Shown: positions 56,107 to 64,000 of the stretch, piece by piece
Layout of the letters: the number at the start of each line of letters is the position of its first letter
How positions within the stretch are numbered: position 1 is the stretch's first letter
Origin: Hordeum vulgare subsp. vulgare
Lineage: Eukaryota; Streptophyta; Magnoliopsida; Poales; Poaceae
Length of the DNA: 64,000 nucleotides
Assembly (NCBI RefSeq): GCF_904849725.1
Contig: NC_058524.1
Location: 547,277,763 to 547,341,762 of the forward strand
Reading direction: 5' to 3'
Translations under genes and position numbers: made by a program
Notes under the pieces: model-generated
The model's database searches: none
Told to the model about the DNA's origin: nothing
What the model saw: the letters and a program-made list of their open reading frames with translations, nothing else

Positions 56107-58486
56107 GGCCAACTCCAGCGTGCGACCCTATCGTGTCCGCCCGCGTTCGTTTGGGGCAAAAGGACACACCAGGCGGCCCAGCGCGCGGGCATAAACGGAC
56201 GTTTGTCCATTTCCTGTCCGCTTTCGACCCATTCCCGACCCAAACTTGGTCCGGTTTTGAGGTGAAACGGACAACACGCGGACCTCATGCGGACGGGCGG
56301 GACACGCGCGCTTGTCCTCCCCTGGCCCACCCGTCGGTGGCACAAAGTAGCACGACCTTCCCGCCCCCACGCCCCATTCCATTTCATTTCCCACCAAAAC
56401 ACTCCCACGCCCGCCCTCCCCTCCGCCCGCCATCCTCCCGCCATGGCCGATCGCCCACCGAATTCCGGTGACCCGGTCGTCATCCCAGCCACCAAGGCGA
56501 AGAAGAAGAATGCGCCCAAGTGTACGAAGAAGCCGCGGTCGGAACTCACATCGGAGGAGATCGCAAAGCTAGACGCGGAATCGGCCAAATGGCGGAATCG
56601 AGCAGAGGCGAAGAGGAAGGACGCCGCAGCCGCGTACGTCATCAAGCGTGCTGTGTTGGATGCCGCGCGGTAGAAGGCTGATGCTGAAGAGAAGGAGGCC
56701 ATCATCAGCAAAGCGCACCCCTCCTCATGATGGGGTTGTGCCGTCCGACGAGCTTCGCGGCTGCGCCCGTCGGGCCGGCGAGCACAGGCTCATCAGTCGT
56801 CCGGCCTCCGTAGTGCCCCTCCCTGACGTCGTCGACCACGCCATTGTCACCCGGTTTGCCTCCGCGAAGGTGCCAAGCCCAGACCCGTTTGTCGGGGTCG
56901 CCGGAAGTCAGCTTGATCACGCCATCCATGCCGCGCCCCTCGGCCGTCATCGACCTCAATGTTACGCCGGGGTCCTGCAGCGGCGGCCGCCCGTCTGTGG
57001 ACATGCAAAGAAAGCAAGCCCGATCGCCATCTACAGCCACCATGTCTTCGCCACGCGTCCTGTTTGGCGAAATGCCAACACCGACGCCAACGGTCGAGGA
57101 CCCCTACTACGCCCAATCCATGGAGAATGTTATCTTCGAGGGCCATGGCGAGGCCTTTCATATGGGTGGGCAGGGCGGGACCTTCGATCCGGAGGAGACC
57201 GAGAGTCAAGATGGTCGTGGCGAGTACATGGCCGATGAAGACTTTGAGGCCGACCGTGGTGACTTGAGAGCGTTGAAGCACGTCCTGTGAGTGGTCTTGG
57301 CATCGGGGACATGGTATGACCTCTTCTCTTTCCTTTGCTACGGCCGTGCCTCGGCCTCCTCTATGATTAATTGTGTTTGCATGTCCAATTGTTGTTGATC
57401 ATGTAGGCATTTCAATCTTTGGAGGCATTCAAGGCCCGACACAACGACAAGCCATTCAGTCTCACGCATTGTTGGCAAATCATCAACAATTGCCCTAAGT
57501 TCAAAGATCAATACCGTGAGCTTCAAAGGAAGAGAGGCAAGAAGGCTGTCGCCTTGGCCGGATGTGGAGATGGTGAGACGTTGAAGAGGCCGAGGGGCAA
57601 GACCAACTCCAAGGTGGACGACAAACGTGATGCGGCATCGCATGCTTTGCATGAGACTTTGCATGGCATGATGTCTCAAAAGGAAGTGAGGGACAAGAAG
57701 AAGCGACAAGACAAGGAGGAGCAAATGAAGCAATACATGGAGCTGCAAACAAAGAAACTTGAGATGGAGGAGGCGGCCAAGAAGAGGAAGATCAACATCG
57801 GGGAGGCAGCCAGGAAGAGGCAGCTCGACATCGAGGAGGCGGCCAGACAGAGGCAGCTTGACATCGAGGCCGCCAATGCCGCGGCCAGCCAGAGGCAGCT
57901 CAACATCAAGGAGGCGGCCAGGCACAGGCAGCTCGACATCCAGGCCGCCAATGCCGCGGCCAGGCAAAGACAGCTCGACATCGAGGCCGCCAATGCCGCA
58001 ACCAAAGCAAAGGAGGTGGCGCTGGCGATCATGAGCGTGGACTTGAGCAAGATGATAGAGAAGACAAAGAACTGGTTCGAGGCCCGATAGAAAGTGATGT
58101 TCGATGCCGATGGCTTGAATTAGGGCGTCAGATCAGCCGTGATCGTTCTTTTTTTAGAGGCTCGCATGGTGAGCCGGCCACTAACTGTGTTGCCGGCGAA
58201 AAACCTATTCTTTTTTGGAGGCCGGTTGTGTTGCTGGCGAGGACGTGTAGACTCGCTGTGTTGCCGGCATGATCTAGGGCCACTTGCATGAACCATGAGA
58301 CGTGGCTATTCGAATGCTTGTGTTCGAAAATCAGACGGACATAATGCGGTTAAGGATGCGTCTGCGCGTTGGGCGCACGGCCACCCCATCCCAAAAACAG
58401 GTCTGGACATGACCCAATTGCCTGCCCAAACGGACAGGATCCGGACCAAACGGACGTCTGGATGGCATCGCGCGTTGGAATTGGCC
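56107..58486 (+). mobile_element. PIF/Harbinger element carrying an ORF1-like gene (2,380 bp)
   Basis: The ends GGCCAACTCCAGCGTGCGA and the complement of TCGCGCGTTGGAATTGGCC form the TIR. The 3-bp duplication TTA stands at 56104-56106 and 58487-58489. The inside is GC-rich (to about 57300) and encodes a broken ORF1-type protein. No DDE transposase is present, so it is non-autonomous. Confidence 0.88.
56443..58090 (+). pseudogene. Harbinger ORF1-like (Myb/NAM-associated type) gene, broken
   Basis: Three blocks are in order. Block 1 (56443-56673) starts MADRPPNSGDPVVIPATKAK with a Lys-rich segment and ends in an in-frame TAG. The same frame continues briefly to a TGA near 56728. Block 2 (56844-57290) contains AVIDLNVTPGS, SPRVLFGEMPTPTPT and an acidic stretch. 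Block 3 (about 57410-58090) contains KPFSLTHCWQIINNCPKFKD, the C-terminal-type domain seen in ORF1 and NAM-associated proteins. It ends in a Lys/Glu coiled coil with repeats of QRQLDI. Blocks 2 and 3 may be separated by an intron (about 57290-57410). ORF1 proteins help transposase bind element ends. A large central part is missing. Confidence 0.7.
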
Positions 58487-58489
58487 TTA

Positions 58490-60860
58490 CACAAATCATG
58501 TGTGCAAATCACGAACCATTTTAACTCTTGCGAGTTTGTGGAGTGAACCGCCACGTGCCTTTGCAAGTTTGTGGCCTCCCATGCTCTTTACCTCTTGTTT
58601 TTGTACCCTTGGTTCTCGTTTTGAACCTCCAAAGCACGTGAAACCTCAGTCGAAACGTGCTACTGGTACTAGCAGCCCAAAACCTGTTCAAACTCGGACC
58701 CGGAAAACGAAACTCCGTCAAGCATCGGCGTCCCATCGTAGTATCTCGCTGCCCCGACTCCCCAGCCAAAAACACAGCCCGAGCACGGGCCACCCCCGTC
58801 CGCATGCATGCATGTGGTCAGGTCAACACGCCATCCACCAACTCCAGGACACGCAATCACACCGACACGGCCACACACACACTCGCACCTCGCCAGCCAA
58901 GTACTACAAAGAGTCACGTCGAACGCTGGAAACCGAGCGCCGCAGCACGCAGGCAGCAGGCTCGCACGCCGCGCAGCGGTCAAAGAGAGCGTCGTCGAGG
59001 GTGTAGGCAGTACGCAGGGGCAGCGAAGCAGAAGCATGGCGCTGAGACCGACACCGCCCGCCGTCCCAGAGGAGAAGGCCCGGGCAGGGACACTCCTCGC
59101 AGCAGAGCGCCAGGGAGCCGTACTCGGGACGAGCAAAGACGCAGCAGGAAGCAAGCGCAAGCGCAAGCGCAGGCGAAAGAAAGAAAGAGAGAGAAGGCCG
59201 GCCCATGGACCGATCACCGATGGAAGGCAGGGGGAGGCAGTGCCAAAAGCTGCGGAACCATGCGGTCAATCTGGGCCCCTCCTCGGCACCAAATCTCATG
59301 GAGACATGGACACTCCTCTCTCTCTCTCTCTCTCTCTTTCTGGCTGGCTGGCTGGCTCCATGCCTGCCTACACTGACTAGCACTGTTCCGAAGAAGAAGA
59401 TCCCTTTGGCAAAGGGGTGGCCAAACAAGGACGAAACAAGGAGAAAACAAAAACAGACGCCGGAGTTCCTTTCTTGCGCCGAGGGCACAGCACAGCACTC
59501 GGTTCCTTTCCCTGTGGTGTGGTTTGACCCACCACCGGCCCTCTTTATCCGCTTCCTTTGATCGCTTTAGTTCCTCTTTACACCCCCTAAAACACTCTCG
59601 AACTCAGGCCTGCTAGGACGCACTTTTCTTTTGCTGCCATGAACATACGAGGCTTTCCGGTGGGTTTAGATCTCGGATCAACTCTGCCATTACTTTAGAC
59701 TCTCTGTGCTGCGACAAAGTTACAAGCATCTCTCCCTCTCTCTCTCTCTCTCTCCCCTCCATCACGCTCGTCAAGTTCCATTCACAATGGCCTAGGTAAT
59801 CAGCTTGGAGGGTGGTGATCCTTTCTGCGTCAACAAAAGTGAAAAAAGGGGAGCAAGAACCGAGGAGGGGAGGGAGGGTGCGCGGTTCGATGCACTGATG
59901 CACATGCAAAAGCCTAACCTTTGGAAGTTACAATGGCAGGCTGGTTCCTCCTTTACAAAACATCCAGGCTACGGTGCTTTGTCGCTCGCAACCATGATTG
60001 ATGCTGCTTCGGTTTCCAGCCTAGGAAGAACAACACCGCTGGCCGATGCTAGTGCTAGTGCTGCTAGTTCAAGTCCAAGTGCCGAATGGCCAGTGCACCA
60101 AGTAGGACCGTCTCTACCAAGTTCAAGTGCCGATGCAAGTAGTTCTAGTTCAAGCTCAAGGAGTAGCAGTATAAGGGTTGGTGATCGTTATGTGTTGGTT
60201 ATAGCTGTCGGGTTGATCATGCACTTTTAGGGGTGCATGCTCTCAGTAGTCCACAAATGATTTGTCGTATTGGTTTTCGTCCGATTTTCTGTTAAGTAAC
60301 TGTGTCATTCTTTTCTTCTTAATTAATCGACGAGACAAATCTTTTACATCCGTTTACAAAATAAAGTTCAAGTGCCGGATGGACAATGATGAAAGAACAA
60401 CAATGCTGCTGGCCGATGCTACTGCTCGCTCAAGTTCAAGGATCGAATGGACAATAATGCAAACCAGAACCAAGTTGAACCGTTTTATTTGCTTTGTTTC
60501 GCTTATCGTCAGAGGACCAGAGGTTAGACATGATGGCGGTTATTAGTTTGCTTTGATTTCCCTTTTTTTTTTCTGATAGCGCTTGGCGGCAACTGAACTC
60601 TCTTTTCTTATCTCATTGCACTCGGACCATTTGTTTTGCTTCGTTATCGTTCATAGTGAAGCTCGGTCATGTTGGGGGATCGTACACAAGAAGTTAAACA
60701 AATTCTTTCCAAATAGAGAGTTTCCATCTCTCGCCTGCCTGTCACAAGTTTTATCAAATTTAAGTAATTTAGAGAAAACTTACATGATTTTGCATCCCAA
60801 AATTGTAGGTTTTACATAATTTAAGCATTGATGTGTGATGTCATATTTCGAATCTTACCT
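58490..60860. other. GC-rich low-copy stretch without a recognised gene
   Basis: The region 58600-59900 has gene-like GC content, (CT)n tracts at about 59317-59338 and 59737-59756, and a (TGGC)n run at about 59341-59357. Long frames are present on both strands, but none shows a domain I recognise. The plus-strand frame 59805-60230 ends in a Ser-rich tract and a hydrophobic tail. It could be a promoter or UTR region, a non-coding RNA locus or a gene remnant. The part after 60240 is AT-rich. Confidence 0.4.
60025..60460. repeat. Local duplication with ctggccgatgct and caagtgccg(a/g)atgg modules
   Basis: aagaacaacaccgctggcc at about 60025-60100 reappears as aagaacaacaatgctgctgg at about 60363-60460. 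The flanking caagtgccgaatgg / caagtgccggatgg words also recur, though in shuffled order. Confidence 0.6.
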
Positions 60861-61642
60861 TGTGGCCTTTAAAAGGCCACACTTCTATCATGAGGAGGCA
60901 TGGAGAGGGGATCTCATCAGATGATGAGTTCCCGCCAGAGGAGGGGATACGATGAGGGGAGAGGGTTAGGCGCCTCTATCTGGCCATAAGGAGTCGCCGT
61001 TGCCGCGTCATAACCTCAAAGTTCCCCGTGTGAGCCATGGAGGCCCGCTCCACCTGCAAGTACTTCGCTCCGCCGCGCCGCCGCCATTCTGCATTGAGCA
61101 GACGCATCATCCTCAGTCACTGTAGCTGTCGCGTTGATTTGATCCAGAAGCTGTGCTCGAGTGCCAAAACGGGGGCAGCAAGCGGGTAGAGGTACGGCCG
61201 CGGAGGCAGGTGGGTTGAGATCGACAACAATGGTGGTTGAGGTCGGACGCGGCACCGAGTGGTGTGGCAGCGGCCTGGGCACATGCCAGGGTGGACCAGG
61301 GGTCGACGCGATGCGCTCGAGCGCCGCAACGGGGGCAGTGAGCGGGGAGAGGTACGGCCGCGGAGGCGGGTGGGTTGAGATCGGCAGCGGTGGCGGTTGA
61401 GGTCGGCCGCGACGGCGAGTGGTGTGGCGGCGGCTTGGGCACATGCCAGGGTGGCCGGGGGTCGACGGGAGGAGGCGATGCGTACGGGTATAATTTTTGC
61501 AGCGAATCGTTTTTTCCTTTTGCGTTGCAGATAAATGATGGAGCGTGGGTTGAATAACAAAAATTACAGGGGCTTTTTTATAAAAATGCTGCGGTGGGTT
61601 TTTCGACGAAAGCAATAGCCTCTTTATTATTAGGGGTATAGA
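60861..61642 (-). mobile_element. Candidate Helitron (5' end clear, 3' end uncertain)
   Basis: On the minus strand the right edge starts TCTATACCCCTAATAATAAAG at 61642 and is preceded by A, as expected for a Helitron 5' end inserted in an AT site. The left edge candidate is a strong hairpin, gtggcctttaaaaggccac, at about 60862-60880. The CTRR terminus that should follow the hairpin is not evident, so the left boundary is weak. Inside is a 160-bp tandem duplication. Confidence 0.4.
61150..61470. repeat. 160-bp tandem duplication, GC-rich
   Basis: The unit with gtgctcgagtgccaaaacgg, gtacggccgcggaggc and gggcacatgccagggtgg is present twice; gggggcag occurs at 61171 and 61331. Overlapping open frames on both strands here follow from the repeat. 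Confidence 0.9.
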
Positions 61643-61860
61643 TTATGGGAGGGACGTGGGGGAGGGGGGCACAACTCCTATAGAGTTGCATGTAGTTACC
61701 CCAGTTGGCCACTACACCCGGGAGTACATTAGAGCAAGTACAATAGTATAGCAAGTACAATAGTACAATAGTATAGCTAGTTGCTGGCTATAAGCCATTG
61801 CCATGTCATCTATAGCTCACCTTATAGCCAACATGTACAATAGTTTATTGCAAACGTGTA

Positions 61861-62075
61861 CTCCCTCCGTCCCGGTGTATAAGTCATTCGCGTAGTTCTA
61901 GGTCACCGATTTGAGGAATTAAATATGTGTTATATGTCATGAAAAGTATATCACTAGATTTCTACACGGATGTAGTTTTTAAATATATATTTTTTATCAC
62001 ATATGAAACATATTTAGATAGTTAAATTGTCGATCTAGAACTACGCGAATGACTTATAAACCGGGACGGAGGCAG
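61861..62075. mobile_element. Stowaway MITE (215 bp) nested in a Harbinger MITE
   Basis: It begins CTCCCTCCGTCCCGGTGTAT and ends ATAAACCGGGACGGAGGCAG with TA at both sides (61859-61860 and 62076-62077). The words cgcgtagttctag and ctagaactacgcg pair inside. It belongs to a different Stowaway family from the one at 5797. Confidence 0.93.
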
Positions 62076-62166
62076 TACTACTTTTTTATTATATGGTCCA
62101 CCTTTCATACTCACAAAATGCCTAGGAGCACGTGCTAGAGCTGACTCTTAGCTAAGAGCCCGCTTA

Positions 62167-62441
62167 GAGCATGGTTAATAGTATAGCCAACTGCTGACTA
62201 TAAGCAATCTTATAGCCCACCTTATAGCTAGCTTGTACAATAGTTAGCTACAAAAGAGTACTACTTTTATCATATATGGCCCACCTTTCATTCTCACAAA
62301 ACACCTAGGAGCACGTGCTAGAGCTGGCTCTTTACGAAGAGCCCGCTTCCCTTCTCTCTCCTCTTCTCTCTCATCCAACTCAGCAAAAATATAGTATTTT
62401 AATCCTTACAGCCTGCTGACTGTACCTTATTGTACTTGCTC
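62167..62441. mobile_element. Complete Harbinger-type MITE (275 bp) nested in its own family
   Basis: It starts GAGCATGGTTAATAGTATAG and ends CTTATTGTACTTGCTC with the duplication TTA at 62164-62166 and 62442-62444. It is the reference copy for the truncated members at 1164, 5640 and 5698. Confidence 0.92.
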
Positions 62442-62763
62442 TTACCTTCTCTCTTCTCTTCTCTTTCCTGTAACTAAACAAAAATATATTAGTTTATTCC
62501 TTATAGCCAGCTGACTCAGCTCTATTGTACTTGCTCTTAGAGGACTCATGTCCTTATCTAGAACACACACAGTTCTATATAAAATAAAATATACGTGGAT
62601 GCCAACCCACTCGTCGCACAAGAAATGTGTGAGGGTGGCCGCATCTCATGAGAACAACGTTGTTGGTCCTATGAAGAACAACGTCTCATACACCCATCAA
62701 GCGTGGGTCGTGACAGTCCCGCTAGGTGGGTGATTGACGATTACCTCCTGTCAACATGCCCCT

Positions 62764-62925
62764 TCCAGGGTGGCATGCCGATCTTCATCAAGACATGTCC
62801 TCAAGATGCAGATTTTTGTGATGAAACTCGCTGACAAGACCATCGTCCTTGAGGAGGAGTCCTCCAACACCATAACGATGTTAAGGTCAAGATCACCAAA
62901 GCAAGTCATTACATTCATGGGAACA
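62764..62925 (+). pseudogene. Polyubiquitin pseudogene fragment
   Basis: At 62806 the frame reads MQIFVMKLADKTIVLEEESS, close to the first 20 residues of ubiquitin, and N-T-I follows. After a one-base slip the DNA gttaaggtcaagatcac continues the ubiquitin pattern around residues 26-31. About 30 bp upstream, cagggtggcatgccgatctt (62766-62785) encodes QGGMPIF-, which resembles the Gly-Gly-Met junction between two polyubiquitin repeats. So a junction and part of a second repeat survive, collapsed by deletion. Ubiquitin is normally almost invariant, so the many changes show that it is not under selection. No ubiquitin C-terminus is visible after about 62925. Confidence 0.75.
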
Positions 62926-64000
62926 ATTACCGATGAATTGTTGGGAAGTCATCACGACAATGCGCGTGCGCAAGCCATCCCGTCAAAAAACCTTCCTGTG
63001 AAGAGCCGTCCCATGAAAGTTGTTGTTGGTTGAGCCTACAAGGGATGGTCAGCATCAAGTGATCAACCATTGTAAGCAACATCCTTATATAAAGTGAAGA
63101 TCATTAGCACGTGTAGGGTCTTACGCTTCCTAGCGGCTCAAAACCGGGTAAAAATCATCGTTTCCCTACATCTCCATCGCCACGCTATAGTCGTTTTAAC
63201 CCCTTGTCGAAGACATAAAGGGGGTGTCCCTCGCCCCCAGGTGTCGTGCTCGCCCGCACGACAAGTATCATTATGACTATGTTTTGCTACAAAGTGTGAA
63301 GGGCCTCAATAGCACATCCTCATCTTCCAAGGACATACTCAATGATTGTAAGATAAGCGTAGCTACTCTTTTCCACATAGAACATAAATCAACAGCCATT
63401 ACATAACCTCTAAAAGGAGAGGGAGAGTAAAATTACAAACTCTCAAACCTCCTAATAGATAATTTGGACAATCTATTACAATAGTTGTACAGTAATTTAG
63501 ACACTCTATCGCAACAACTCTAGGATGGGTTGCTAGTTTATGACATTACTCAAAGCCGCAATTAGGAAATGGGAGTTAGATAATCTAATGACATTCCTCA
63601 AACCTCTATTAGAATTTCTGGCCTCTTTGGTTCCTATGGATTTGGTAACTTGGGCCTCGTTCGGTTCGAAAGAAAAGCGGAGGAAACACATATGAATGGA
63701 TAATTTTCCTATAGTGACACTATTCAAGCCTTTGATTTAAGGGAATATAGGAACAGAAAAATAAGTAAACACAAGAATCTTACAATCCACTTGGACCTTT
63801 TCAAGTTCCCTCGCAAGAATTAGATTGGGATCCTTAGTGGTATAGTAACAAGTTGTTTATACATTTTCATGTGGTTTGACTTTGATTTGACTATTTATTG
63901 GGATTGCCGTGTTTTAACTATTTCTATGAATCAAACATCCAGCTCTGCAAAAATTATATGTTTTTCCATACTCTGTATTACACGTGCGTTCTTATCCATT
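62926..64000. other. Intergenic right end, no gene seen
   Basis: The sequence is mixed to AT-rich. The words gggcctcgttcggttcg (about 63653) and ctatgaatcaaacatcc (about 63924) suggest a small DNA element, but no TIR or TSD pair was established. Confidence 0.4.

Larger units (their letters stand above)
61732..62536. mobile_element. Harbinger-type MITE copy B, host of two nested MITEs
   Basis: It starts GAGCAAGTACAATAG and ends TATTGTACTTGCTC, with the 3-bp duplication TTA at 61729-61731 and 62537-62539. It is interrupted by a Stowaway (61861-62075) and by another copy of its own family (62167-62441). Removing both restores a continuous MITE. Confidence 0.9.

Noticed and set aside
57338..58050. 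Leu-rich minus-strand frames opposite the Harbinger ORF1 tail
   Set aside because: They are complements of the repetitive coiled-coil coding sequence.
58500..59500. Several 94-239 residue frames in the GC-rich low-copy stretch, including Arg/Lys-rich ones
   Set aside because: Frames overlap on both strands, include simple CT repeats and show no family pattern. They were not called as genes.
59805..60230. Plus-strand 141-residue frame with a Ser-rich segment and hydrophobic C-terminus
   Set aside because: No recognisable domain, weak start context and partial duplication of its 3' part downstream. It is kept only as a remark in the region entry.
61016..61615. Pro/His-rich minus-strand frames up to 199 residues
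   Set aside because: They result from the 160-bp GC-rich tandem duplication in the candidate Helitron.
1..64000. CRISPR arrays, tRNA or rRNA genes, bacterial-type operons
   Set aside because: None was seen. Regular direct repeats present are satellites, LTRs or MITEs of a plant genome.

Overview
This is a plant nuclear window, almost certainly from a Triticeae grass (wheat, Aegilops or barley group). The evidence is the repeat vocabulary: LTRs of the BARE/WIS/Angela Copia type, a long-LTR Copia element starting TGTTAGAGCATATATC, Gypsy LTR pieces of Sabrina-like type, several Stowaway MITEs with CTCCCTCCG ends, Harbinger and CACTA elements, and a GC-rich grass-type gene start followed by AT-rich introns. 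I see no bacterial-style genes, no rRNA or tRNA gene and no CRISPR array.

There is one convincing intact host gene: a ten-exon A1-family aspartic protease (6813-15855, + strand, 485 codons when spliced). It has a signal peptide, both catalytic Asp motifs and a hydrophobic C-terminus that suggests GPI anchoring. Its 6.1-kb seventh intron has trapped a LINE, a second non-LTR retroposon, three small MITEs and a 70-bp tandem duplication. The eighth intron holds a 59-bp Stowaway. Upstream, 2.2-4.9 kb, is a minisatellite-like array that becomes a roughly 180-bp higher-order repeat.

From 16 to 27 kb the sequence is mostly DNA transposons: a 1.3-kb Harbinger, a 1.4-kb Mutator-like element with long TIRs, a 1.76-kb CACTA element and a Stowaway, plus low-complexity AT-rich DNA. 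From 27.7 to 38.2 kb a complete but dead BARE/Angela-type element (TSD ACCGA) sits inside a solo LTR of its own family (TSD ATCTA). From 40 to 53 kb a Gypsy remnant with an antisense accessory ORF is split by a complete 10.8-kb Copia-like element (TSD CCATG). That element has a long gag ORF but no recognisable pol, so it looks non-autonomous.

The right end (53-64 kb) holds Gypsy and Copia LTR remnants in minus orientation and a 2.4-kb Harbinger element with a broken ORF1-like gene. It also holds a GC-rich low-copy stretch without a recognisable gene, a candidate Helitron end, a three-element nest of MITEs, and a short ubiquitin pseudogene.

Element boundaries given with target-site duplications were read directly from the sequence. 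Family names come from recognition by eye and should be treated as provisional.
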